Part shown: positions 25,287-32,673 of the stretch, one piece after another
Numbering within the stretch: the first letter of the stretch is position 1
Layout: each line of letters starts with the position of its first letter
From: Rothia mucilaginosa
GTDB taxonomy: Bacteria; Actinomycetota; Actinomycetes; Actinomycetales; Micrococcaceae
Direction: 5' to 3'
Assembly (NCBI RefSeq): GCF_901875305.1
Contig: NZ_CABFLY010000001.1
Location: 1-64,000 of the forward strand
Length of the DNA: 64,000 bases
Notes under the pieces: generated by a model
The model's database searches: none
Told to the model about the DNA's origin: nothing
What the model saw: the letters and a program-made list of their open reading frames with translations, nothing else
Program-made: the position numbers and the translations under genes

Positions 25287-26633
25287 ATGGCTACCATCAT
25301 GAGCGTGAACGTATGCGATTCCAAGTACAACGCTGATCCCACCGGTGTACGAGACTCCACCAGCGCTATCCAGAAGGCCGTTGATGACGTCGCCGCACAG
25401 GGCGGCGGTTCCGTCGAGATTCCCGGCGGTATCTACCGAGTCTCCTACCCGTTCATTGAGATGAAGCACCGCGTCGAAATTTTCGGCCACGGTCAGGCAA
25501 CCCGCATCGTCGCTTTCACCGACAAGAGCATCCCCTCGTCCAAGAACGGTAGCTATGAATGCACCGGCGTGTTCCACACCGGTAGCTACACCACCCCCAT
25601 GAGCGGTGGGACCAACCAGAACAAGCCGATGCGCATGGGTGTGCGCGACCTGTTCATCCGCACCAATAAGTACAACCTACCGCTGAACTCTAAGAACAAC
25701 CAGATTTTCTTAGAGAAGCACACCCAGCCTGTCGATAACGTTGCAGGCGTCATTTTCCACACCCGCATTGCGGACGCTAACCCCGGTGAGCCGGACGCAG
25801 TGCCCACCCTGTCCAACATCGAAATCTGGGACACCGCCATTGGCGTTGCGATCCTGGGCCTGGACGACCAGGGTATGAAGGTTGACAAGCTGCGCATCCG
25901 TCAGACCCTGCGCCAGGGCCTGCTGGTCGGCAAGCCTGTCGGCCACCCGCTACGTGCACGTGAGGGTGACACCCCCGGCGCGGCAGATAACAAGTTCTCC
26001 ATGATTGATGTCTCTGACGCCAACATGAGCTTCGGCACCTACGCGGGTATCGAGATTTACACTTCCCAGTCGAAGTTTGAGCTGTCGACCAGCTGGTTCA
26101 ATAAGCGCAACCAGGGTAAGAACGCCCTGTACGAGGTGAAGACCCGCCACGTGGGTGCCGGCTGGTTCATTCAGGGCACCCGCAACATGTTCATCGGCTG
26201 CACCGCCCAGGAGAACGCCGGCCACGGCTGGCTCGTGGAGTGGGGTAATAACCAGTTCATTGGCTGCTTGGGTGAGTCTTCTAGCTTCCAGGATGCCGTG
26301 ACCGGTGCTGCTCGAGGTGATGAGGCGGCCAACTGGTACATTGGCCGTAACGCACGCGGTAGCCGCTTCGTGGCACCTCGTGCGCACAACCCTTACAGCT
26401 GGGCGAAGGCTTCGCTGTACGGCTTCTACATTGAGAACAACATTCGCGATATGCACATTACGAACGGTTCCGCTAAGGATGACCGCCTGGGCGAGAACAA
26501 TATGATGGGCCGTCGCGTGCACGTGACCGGCGCGATGGGCGATAACGTGCTCATCGAGGTGGATCACATCCGTCACGCAACCTTTGCGCCGAAGCAGCTG
26601 GAGAAGCGCGGTAACGGCGTGTTTATGGGCTAG
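25287..26633 (+). CDS. Pectate-lyase-3-like right-handed beta-helix protein, paralogue 1
   Basis: 448 aa from ATG 25287 with GAGGA 10 nt upstream. N-terminal motif YNADPTGVRDSTSAIQKAV, then GGGSVEIPGGIYRVSYPF, is the signature of the Pectate_lyase_3/glycosyl-hydrolase-28-like beta-helix seen in polysaccharide lyases, exo-polygalacturonases and phage tailspikes. Later repeats (AGWFIQGTRNMFIGCTAQEN, HGWLVEWGNNQFIGCLGE) show the regular 'NxFIGC' coils of a parallel beta-helix. No signal peptide or membrane segment is visible, which is odd for an enzyme acting on extracellular glycan. Paralogue 2 lies at 31041-32369 with similar sequence over the full length. Substrate unknown. Confidence 0.82.
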   Translation: MATIMSVNVCDSKYNADPTGVRDSTSAIQKAVDDVAAQGGGSVEIPGGIYRVSYPFIEMKHRVEIFGHGQATRIVAFTDKSIPSSKNGSYECTGVFHTGSYTTPMSGGTNQNKPMRMGVRDLFIRTNKYNLPLNSKNNQIFLEKHTQPVDNVAGVIFHTRIADANPGEPDAVPTLSNIEIWDTAIGVAILGLDDQGMKVDKLRIRQTLRQGLLVGKPVGHPLRAREGDTPGAADNKFSMIDVSDANMSFGTYAGIEIYTSQSKFELSTSWFNKRNQGKNALYEVKTRHVGAGWFIQGTRNMFIGCTAQENAGHGWLVEWGNNQFIGCLGESSSFQDAVTGAARGDEAANWYIGRNARGSRFVAPRAHNPYSWAKASLYGFYIENNIRDMHITNGSAKDDRLGENNMMGRRVHVTGAMGDNVLIEVDHIRHATFAPKQLEKRGNGVFMG

Positions 26634-26739
26634 TGACGGCCTCGACGTGCGAGACCGCCCCTGAGGGGTATGGGCTCGCTCTGGTGTTTCCGGACCACTA
26701 GTTCCGGGCTGATGCAGCGGCCTGGAACCGACACCAGTC

Positions 26740-26862
26740 GCCGCGGGGGCGAGGAGAAATCCTCGCCCCTCAAGCATTTAACGCCCTGTTCTGGGCGTTG
26801 GTAGTAAGTGGTGCAGTGTCTATATCGTCGATTAGGCCTGTACATTGCGGTACTCTTGAGCA
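26740..26862 (+). repeat. Flanking repeat A (left copy)
   Basis: Begins with a 29-bp element (26740-26768) containing the perfect hairpin GGGCGAGGA-GAAA-TCCTCGCCC and ends with the 17-bp TGCGGTACTCTTGAGCA (26846-26862). Both ends recur, in the same order and orientation, at 30704-30732 and 30841-30857; the centres have diverged. The hairpin is also a plausible terminator for the beta-helix gene. Confidence 0.8.
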
Positions 26863-27135
26863 AAAGCTGACCCCCTGGTGCTTGGTTCAGCGCGTACCAA
26901 TATATTTGCCGCAACATGCTCAACTTGCCGTACCAGAATCACTCTCTGCCGTATTTGCTCATTATGCTGTCATCAATCTCTTGATGAATCCGCTTGTGGA
27001 TGTGTTTTTAGTAGATAATCTGAGCTTGATCGTTCAGGAATCTGCCCAATAAATATTAATGAGAAAAATTTTCAAGAATTTCCTCAAATAGTGTAGTGTT
27101 GCACGCGTAAACATATTACACTTGAGTGCAAAGCC
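26863..27135 (+). other. AT-rich stretch without a convincing gene
   Basis: Clearly lower GC than flanks. A frame at 26798-27052 reads a hydrophobic C-terminus but begins inside the repeat, has no ribosome-binding site and matches nothing I know; it may be a decayed gene. The promoter of the peptide operon is expected at the right end. Confidence 0.4.
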
Positions 27136-27207
27136 CCAGTCTGGCGCGGTGTAAGCTCCAGCCTGGTGTAAATAAAACCAGACTGGACTTATTTGTATCC
27201 AGACTGG
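27136..27207. promoter_or_regulatory. Array of four CCAGNCTGG palindromes
   Basis: Copies at 27136-27144 (N=T), 27158-27166 (C), 27178-27186 (A) and 27199-27207 (A). Start-to-start distances are 22, 20 and 21 bp, i.e. two helical turns, so all face the same side of the DNA. Copy 3 sits in a wider palindrome (AAATAAAA...ACTTATTT). The array ends 33 bp before the start codon of the small peptide gene; an activator or repressor operator, or cooperative binding array, is the simplest reading. Confidence 0.75.
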
Positions 27208-27240
27208 TGTTAGAAGACAACATAGTCTGAAGGAGTAAAA

Positions 27241-27522
27241 ATGTCGGCAGTATCTACTGTTCACGTTCCGCCCCATGCGAGCATGGTTGATCGCATGGCC
27301 GTAGGCGCACTGAGTGCGTCCGCCCGCCTCAAGAATGAGGCTAATAAGCTCATCATCCGTTATGACGGGTGGTTCCTTGTCCTTCTGGCAGTACTGCTGG
27401 TTCTGTCGGTTGTTTTCTTTGCTGCTATGACCATTTGGTGCTTTCAGCAGGGTAGGTTCCGGTTCACTGGCAACTGGGAATGGGGCGCGGGCTATAACCG
27501 TGTTTTCGTAGAATGCGGCTAA
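27241..27522 (+). CDS. Small single-TM peptide with Cys-bounded aromatic C-terminal tail; candidate exported-peptide precursor
   Basis: 93 aa; strong ribosome-binding site AAGGAG 6 nt before ATG. Residues 1-42 are polar/amphipathic (candidate leader), residues 44-66 form one transmembrane helix (WFLVLLAVLLVLSVVFFAAM), and residues 67-93 form a tail that starts with Cys67 and has Cys92 as the penultimate-but-one residue, rich in Trp, Phe, Tyr and Gly (GNWEWGAGYNRVF). Basic residues before the helix predict N-in/C-out topology, so cleavage in the helix would release a 27-residue peptide able to form one disulfide. It is the first gene before an ABC exporter and a membrane protease. G-N-W-E-W-G superficially recalls lactococcin-972-type motifs. 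Function is inference. Confidence 0.7.
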   Translation: MSAVSTVHVPPHASMVDRMAVGALSASARLKNEANKLIIRYDGWFLVLLAVLLVLSVVFFAAMTIWCFQQGRFRFTGNWEWGAGYNRVFVECG

Positions 27523-27557
27523 CGACTTAGGGTGACCATGCCCTGAATTTGAGAACT

Positions 27558-27601
27558 ACGGAAGGGGTGGGACTCCAAAAGAGACCGCCCGCCCCTTTCG
27601 T
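27558..27601 (+). terminator. Attenuator-like hairpin after the peptide gene
   Basis: 14-bp stem (27558-27571 with 27588-27601, two G-U pairs) around a 16-nt loop, and no long T-run. Placed between the peptide gene and the ABC ATPase gene, it could let the peptide be made in excess over the transporter, as in many bacteriocin and signal-peptide operons, or stabilise the upstream transcript. Confidence 0.6.
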
Positions 27602-27659
27602 AACAACTTCCAATCACCGAATAATTTCTGGTCAACACACAACGAAGGGTGTGACATAT

Positions 27660-28379
27660 ATGCTTCTCAACGCGCACGATATTACCTACGCGTACGGGGC
27701 TGGGAAACCCGCCCTCACCGACGTTCAGCTCCAAGTTTCTTCCGGAGAAATTCATGGACTAATTGGACCTAACGGCTCTGGAAAATCCACGCTCATGAAG
27801 CTGATAAGTAACCTTCTACACTCCAAGAAGGGCGATATTCAGATTAGTGGTCATGAGCATCAGAGCCTTGCTGCTCGCACCTCCTTGATGTACCTGGCAA
27901 GCAACGACTATCTACCGGAATTCCTGACCGGTCTGGAATATCTGCGTTTTATCCACTCTCTGTACAAGGAGAAAGTGGATGAGAATGCTGTAGCGGAATA
28001 CTTTAAGCGTTACCAGATGACAGGTCGACAGCACGACCTGATGGAAGACTACTCCCACGGCATGCGCAAGAAAACTCAGCTCATTGCAGCGTTGCTATTG
28101 CGTCGACCGCTCACTCTCATTGATGAGACGCTTAACGGAATCGACATCGATGCAATTTACACCTTTGAACGAGATATGCGTACATTACGCAATGAAGGAT
28201 GCGGAATCCTGCTATGTAGCCACGACTTCACGCTCCTAGAAAGGTGCGCAGACCGTGTTACCTTCCTCCACCGCGGCGTAGTGCTCGAGGATGACGCTAC
28301 CGATGCTCTGCTAGAACGCTTTGGCACTCTCGATGCGATGGTCCGAAAAACTGTGGATGAAATCGAGGGGGACCTATGA
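27660..28379 (+). CDS. ABC transporter ATP-binding protein of the peptide operon
   Basis: 239 aa from ATG 27660 (AAGGG about 9 nt upstream; GTG at 27651 is an alternative). Walker A GPNGSGKS from residue 36, a signature region reading YSHGMRKK (typical of the NatA/bacteriocin-immunity type, YSxGMxxK, rather than LSGGQ), Walker B LTLIDE and the H-loop LCSHDF. One-domain ATPase that pairs with the permease encoded next (ATGA overlap at 28376). Family knowledge: such two-gene ABC systems export peptides or pump antimicrobial peptides out of the membrane. Confidence 0.92.
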   Translation: MLLNAHDITYAYGAGKPALTDVQLQVSSGEIHGLIGPNGSGKSTLMKLISNLLHSKKGDIQISGHEHQSLAARTSLMYLASNDYLPEFLTGLEYLRFIHSLYKEKVDENAVAEYFKRYQMTGRQHDLMEDYSHGMRKKTQLIAALLLRRPLTLIDETLNGIDIDAIYTFERDMRTLRNEGCGILLCSHDFTLLERCADRVTFLHRGVVLEDDATDALLERFGTLDAMVRKTVDEIEGDL

Positions 28380-29821
28380 GGTTCAGCGCGGTTTATCAGC
28401 TCGTTCACTTCTATTTCCTTTTCCTGCGCCGCCGCGTTTTAGGAAAGGGAGTTCTGGCAAATCGACCAATTCGTTACGCCGTATTTTTTGGTGTCTTGGC
28501 GCTATACGCAGGATATGTTCTGCTGAGTATCAGTGTTGTTAGGCAAACATTTAATAACCCGGAAATGGTAGCGCCGTTGCTAGAAGGCATGGGTATTTCA
28601 TCTATATTCTGGGTCGCTGCGTTTTACACAATTGTGCGAATTCTATTCCTGAAAGCAGATGAGCTAACAGAACTTACGTACACTCTTCCTGCGACGAATA
28701 AGGAACGCTTGATTGCGAGTGTTGTATTCGAGATGATTCTCGTCGGAACAGCTACTATTGCTCTTTCAAGTGCGCTGGCTATTGCTTGTAGCATTGTCGT
28801 GGGGTGGGATGCAGCAAGGCTTTTCTTGCTCTGTGTCGTGTCACCGGCTCTTGTTACTTACCTGATTCTGCTAGTAATCCACCTGGGAGTAGAGCGACTC
28901 CTTGCCCTCGTGGGAATGGCACGTCTGCGCGGTCTTGTGATTCCTGCTCTTCTTGCGGGTCTTATGGCTATTGCATTTAGCCTGATGCGCGACCAGAGCA
29001 TCGAATACATGCGGATTCGTTTGCTCGAAGATACGGCCCCATGGATGCCCCAGCTGGCATTTCTCCGTATTGAGGAAGCTATCGGAGGGGTGCTAGGAGC
29101 AGCGGGTGCTGTACTCGCCTTGCTAGGAGTATGCGGGCTGCTACTAGCTCTAGCTATAGCAATTGCTCCGAAGGACTACACCCCGCTCAGGAGCTATTTC
29201 CTTACTCTGCCTGGAAGTCTTGCGAGCACTCGATTTGGCACTTTGGTGCTGATGCAGTTCCGTAGCTTCGAGAACCAGTTTGTGCTGGTATCTGCTGTGG
29301 TGGCAGCTTTCGCAATTCCTTGGAAGAGTTGGAATGCGCCTCCGGCGTACATTCTTCTTCCTGCTTTCTTGGGAATATACGCGTACGCTTCCTCTGAACC
29401 CCTGCGTCGCCTTACTCCGTTCCGCCAGTCGGCAGGTGTGTTTTACCTTCAGCTGATTGGTTCGCAGGCAACTATCATGCTTGCGCTAGGTGCAGTTCTT
29501 GGGACGGTTTATCTAGCGCAGGGGGGTCAGCTATCAGATATCCTGACCGTTTTTGGGTTTGGGCTGGTATCCATCGTCATGACTAATCTCGTGGGTATTA
29601 TCTTCCCGCCAGAAAAGGGAAATCCATTCTCTGTGGTTATTGGTGTGATTCTTCTGCTATCGGTCGTTGCAACTTTTGCGTTGGGCCTGAATATGTTTGG
29701 GCTCCCAACGGAGGTTAACGTGACCATTATCGCGGTGCTTCTTGGATTCGCCGTGTTCTTTAGTGTCTTGGGAATTTCCCGTAATGAAAAAGGAGTGCGC
29801 CATGAAATGGTTCATCTATAG
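28376..29821 (+). CDS. ABC transporter permease of the peptide operon
   Basis: 481 aa; its ATG overlaps the ATPase stop (ATGA), so translation is coupled. About ten to twelve transmembrane segments are visible, for example YAVFFGVLALYAGYVLLSIS, GTATIALSSALAIACSIVVG, LAFLRIEEAIGGVLGAAGAVL and a C-terminal pair ending before SRNEKGVRHEMVHL. A short ADELTELTYTLPATNKERL cytoplasmic segment resembles the coupling region of ABC-2 type permeases. No signal peptide. Works with the preceding ATPase; substrate presumably the neighbouring peptide (inference). Confidence 0.82.
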   Translation: MRFSAVYQLVHFYFLFLRRRVLGKGVLANRPIRYAVFFGVLALYAGYVLLSISVVRQTFNNPEMVAPLLEGMGISSIFWVAAFYTIVRILFLKADELTELTYTLPATNKERLIASVVFEMILVGTATIALSSALAIACSIVVGWDAARLFLLCVVSPALVTYLILLVIHLGVERLLALVGMARLRGLVIPALLAGLMAIAFSLMRDQSIEYMRIRLLEDTAPWMPQLAFLRIEEAIGGVLGAAGAVLALLGVCGLLLALAIAIAPKDYTPLRSYFLTLPGSLASTRFGTLVLMQFRSFENQFVLVSAVVAAFAIPWKSWNAPPAYILLPAFLGIYAYASSEPLRRLTPFRQSAGVFYLQLIGSQATIMLALGAVLGTVYLAQGGQLSDILTVFGFGLVSIVMTNLVGIIFPPEKGNPFSVVIGVILLLSVVATFALGLNMFGLPTEVNVTIIAVLLGFAVFFSVLGISRNEKGVRHEMVHL

Positions 29822-30116
29822 TATTTCTTCGCTTGCTACTGCTGCAGTAGCCACTGTAGCGGTAGTTATTGGAAGCACCATCTATACGCTCTTTAGCCTG
29901 AATGAAAACGTCTCTAAGGGAGAAGCTTTCTTTGGGGCAGTACTCTTGGAGTCAGGTGCACTTCCGGGTGGGGGAGTTCGCATGCAAATGAGTATGGTAA
30001 ATCCTGCGCCCGTGGTGGTGACGCTCATTCTCTTGACGATTTTCATCTTTGCTGTGATTGTGGCGTATAAGCGACTTTCCGCCTACCGTGCTCAGCTCAT
30101 TGCAGAGAAATCCTAA
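29802..30116 (+). CDS. Small two-TM membrane protein of the peptide operon
   Basis: 104 aa from ATG 29802, with AAGGAG 7 nt upstream; it overlaps the permease end by 20 nt in another frame. Two transmembrane segments (SISSLATAAVATVAVVIGSTIYTLF and VVVTLILLTIFIFAVIVAYK) flank an external loop of about 45 residues (NENVSKGEAFFGAVLLESG...GGGVRMQMSMV), with a basic cytoplasmic C-terminus. No family recognised. Size and topology would suit an immunity protein, a transporter accessory subunit or a partner of the protease; the sequence does not decide. Confidence 0.7.
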   Translation: MKWFIYSISSLATAAVATVAVVIGSTIYTLFSLNENVSKGEAFFGAVLLESGALPGGGVRMQMSMVNPAPVVVTLILLTIFIFAVIVAYKRLSAYRAQLIAEKS

Positions 30117-30119
30117 GGA

Positions 30120-30665
30120 ATGAGCCGGCGAACTCTTGAACTTTCACAGGAGACATCCCTGTTGCATCAATCGAGGCACCTAGCGGTTGCTATATTGCGG
30201 TCGCTACGGTGGTTCCTCGCGATATGGTGCGGATGTACTGCAGGCATGATTCTCTGGGCTACCAGTGCAGGTGCGCCAGGACTTGCAGAGCCGCTGATAT
30301 GGATTCTGGTTCATGCGCTTGGCGGATTGACGTTGGGATTCATGATTCATGAATTAGCGCATCTGATTGCTTTGCGGGTTTTGGCTCCGAATGTTGGAAT
30401 AGTTTCTCTTGAAATTACGCCTTTACGGGTGAGCCTGCATCCGCACGGTTACATGACGGGCCGACAGGTAGCAGCTGTTGCAGTTGCTGGACCGGGTGCC
30501 TGTATTGTGGCAGGGGCAATCCTGTGGGTGTTACCTGTTAATTACGGGCTTCATTGGTGGTATCTTATCCACGTCATTTTCCTTCTCCCCATTTTCGGGG
30601 ACGGCCACGCATTGATGCGAGGCCTGCTACTTGGTACTAAAGCTAGCCATGTAGGGGAGAGCTGA
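30120..30665 (+). CDS. M50-like intramembrane zinc metalloprotease of the peptide operon
   Basis: 181 aa. Zinc motif HELAH (residues 77-81, HExxH) sits at the start of a transmembrane segment, and a second motif FGDGHALM (Asp161-Gly162) near the C-terminus matches the 'LDG/DG' third-ligand region of site-2 proteases. About four hydrophobic segments; short for the family, resembling minimal M50 proteins such as YydH in Bacillus yyd peptide operons. ATG 30120 is 3 nt after the previous stop but AAGGA abuts it; TTG 30162 with CAGGAG 9 nt upstream is an alternative start. Likely role: cleaving the peptide precursor in its membrane helix (inference). Confidence 0.78.
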   Translation: MSRRTLELSQETSLLHQSRHLAVAILRSLRWFLAIWCGCTAGMILWATSAGAPGLAEPLIWILVHALGGLTLGFMIHELAHLIALRVLAPNVGIVSLEITPLRVSLHPHGYMTGRQVAAVAVAGPGACIVAGAILWVLPVNYGLHWWYLIHVIFLLPIFGDGHALMRGLLLGTKASHVGES

Positions 30666-30703
30666 CTGCGAGAGTCCACAACTAAAGGTGGCTAGGTTTA
30701 AGG

Positions 30704-30857
30704 GCCGCGGGGGCGAGGAGAAATCCTCGCCCTCGCGGTGTTTAATCGTCCCGCCCGTGCGCGGCCCGCCGCCCCTGGCGGGGGAGAAGCGGCGGGGGAG
30801 CGGGCATCACAGTGCCCGGTCATCGCCTCCACCCGCGCAATGCGGTACTCTTGAGCA
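30704..30857 (+). repeat. Flanking repeat A (right copy)
   Basis: Same 29-bp hairpin element (30704-30732) and 17-bp element (30841-30857) as the left copy at 26740-26862, with an unrelated GC-rich middle that has its own hairpins. The remaining part of the 30666-31040 gap has no gene and must hold the promoter of paralogue 2. Confidence 0.8.
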
Positions 30858-31040
30858 GGAACCACTCTCGCTCCACGCGAAAAGGCCCGAACCGTAACCG
30901 GGTAGCTCACGATGAGCCGCCCCGCTCAACTCACTCAGCACAGCGCACCGCCCGCACACCCTATTCACTCAATTCAACCGCCCCACTGCGGCCTATACAC
31001 CGGCCGTAGCACATCTTCTTCGGAAAGAATTGAGCCTCAC

Positions 31041-32369
31041 GTGCCTGATACTCCCATGAGCATTAACGCCGTCAACTACGGCGCAGACCCCACCGGTACC
31101 AAGGATTCCACCGCCGCCATCCAACGAGCCGTCAACGATGTTGCCTCACACGGTGGCGGATCCGTCGAGCTACCCCGCGGCATTTACCGGGTCTCCTACC
31201 CTTTCATCGAAATCAAGCACCGCGTCGAGATCATCGGGCAGGGCCCCGCAACCGTCGTCATCGCCCACTCCGACCGGGCCATCCCCACCACCAGCGGCGG
31301 GTACGTCGAATACACCGGCGTGTTCCACGTGGGCAGCTACACGACCCCCGTCTACGGCGCCTACAACGCGAACAAGCCCATGCGCATGGGCGTGCGCAAC
31401 CTGCACATCCGCACCAACGCGGCTAACACGCCCATCGCCAGCTACCGGCTGGATGCTCATACCGCCCCGCTCGACCACGTCGCCGGGGTCATTATGCACA
31501 CGCACTTCACGGGTGACCAGCTCAACGAGCCGGACGTCGTGCCCGTCATCGCCGGCGTGGAAGTCTGGGACACCGCCATCGGCGTGGCCGTGCTCGGCCT
31601 GGATGACCAAGGCATGAAAATTGACGACGTGACCGTGCGCCGCACCCTCAACCAGGGCCTGCTACTCGGCAAGCCCGTCGGCCACCGTCGCCGTAGCACC
31701 GAAGGCCAGAACTCCGGCGCGGCCGACAATAAGCTGCGCGGCATTGACGTGGCCGAAGCCAACCTCAGCGGCGGCTCCTACGCCGGCATCGAAGTGTACG
31801 CGGCCCAGTCCAAGTTCGAGAACTGCTCCAGCAGCAGCAACCACCGCACCCTCGGCAAGAACGCCCTCTACGAACCCAGCACCCGCCGCGTCGGTGCCGG
31901 CTGGATCGTGCAGGGCGAGCGCAACATGTTCGTCGGGTGCATCGCCCGCTCCAATGCGGGCCACGGCTGGCTCGTCGAGTGGGCCAATAACATATTCGTC
32001 GGATGCGCGGGTGAGGCGTCCAGCTGGGCCGGAACCGTCAGCGGTGCCGCACGCGCTGACGAGGCCGCAAACTGGTACATCAGCCGCAATGCCCGCGGCA
32101 CCCGCATGGTCGCCCCCGTCTCCTACAACCCGCCCGGGCAGGCCGCCTCGCTGTACGGCTACTACATCGAAAATAAGATTTACGACCTGCGCATTACCGA
32201 CGGTGTTGCGCAGGATGAGCGTATCGGTGACGGTAATATGCTGGGCCGCCGCGTGTACGTGACCGGTGCAATGGGCGCGAACGTGGTGATTGAGGTGGAG
32301 AATCTGCGCCACACCACCTTTACGCCCGCGCAGCTTCGCGTGGAGGCGTATAACGTGATGCGCGGTTAG
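31041..32369 (+). CDS. Pectate-lyase-3-like right-handed beta-helix protein, paralogue 2
   Basis: 442 aa. I choose GTG 31041 because it gives VPDTPMSINAVNYGADPTG, the same five-residue lead as paralogue 1 (MATIMSVNV...ADPTG); ATG 31056 is possible. The YGADPTGTKDSTAAIQRAV and GGGSVELPRGIYRVSYPF motifs and the later NMFVGCIARSN and NNIFVGCAGEAS coils match paralogue 1 along the whole length. No signal peptide. GC and codon use are higher than in paralogue 1, so the copies have diverged for a long time or one was acquired separately. Substrate unknown; glycan binding or cleavage is inferred from the fold. Confidence 0.82.
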   Translation: MPDTPMSINAVNYGADPTGTKDSTAAIQRAVNDVASHGGGSVELPRGIYRVSYPFIEIKHRVEIIGQGPATVVIAHSDRAIPTTSGGYVEYTGVFHVGSYTTPVYGAYNANKPMRMGVRNLHIRTNAANTPIASYRLDAHTAPLDHVAGVIMHTHFTGDQLNEPDVVPVIAGVEVWDTAIGVAVLGLDDQGMKIDDVTVRRTLNQGLLLGKPVGHRRRSTEGQNSGAADNKLRGIDVAEANLSGGSYAGIEVYAAQSKFENCSSSSNHRTLGKNALYEPSTRRVGAGWIVQGERNMFVGCIARSNAGHGWLVEWANNIFVGCAGEASSWAGTVSGAARADEAANWYISRNARGTRMVAPVSYNPPGQAASLYGYYIENKIYDLRITDGVAQDERIGDGNMLGRRVYVTGAMGANVVIEVENLRHTTFTPAQLRVEAYNVMRG

Positions 32370-32673
32370 GGCCCCTTTCGCCCGACGCGTTTGATGCTGT
32401 ATCGCGGGGTCTGCACTGGCCTGTGGAAGGTCTTGCAGGCCCCGCGTCGTGCACTGAGGGGCTGTATGCTAGGGGGACCACACACTAAGAATTCAATCGT
32501 GTCTTGAATAAATTTTAGAGAATTACTTTAACTTTATTAAAGGGAAAGGTTTAAGCCGCTACCTGTCTGGAACCACCTGCGTGGTGCAGGCGGTTTGGCA
32601 CCTCCTCCCGTATCGCACCGACTCAACCGGTTCCTTCCGGCCGGTTTCCAACCACACTGTAGAGGACCGCATC
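32370..32673 (+). promoter_or_regulatory. Leader region of the SLH protein gene
   Basis: No gene. An AT-rich block (about 32490-32545) in GC-rich surroundings and a TATGCT hexamer (32466-32471 area) could be promoter elements; a CCACCTGCGTGGTGCAGG hairpin-prone segment lies at about 32571-32588. I looked for a riboswitch and could not match one. Confidence 0.3.

Noticed and set aside
26798..27052. 84-codon plus-strand frame between beta-helix gene 1 and the peptide operon
   Set aside because: Starts inside the flanking repeat, no ribosome-binding site, no recognisable family; at best a remnant.
27241..27522. Lactococcin-972-type bacteriocin
   Set aside because: Only the short G-x-W-x-W-G similarity; the typical Tyr/His-rich tail and signal peptide are missing, so I call it only a candidate precursor.
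32490..32673. Possible cyclic-di-AMP (ydaO-type) riboswitch before the SLH gene
   Set aside because: Some cell-wall genes in actinobacteria have one, but I could not match the conserved core sequences.
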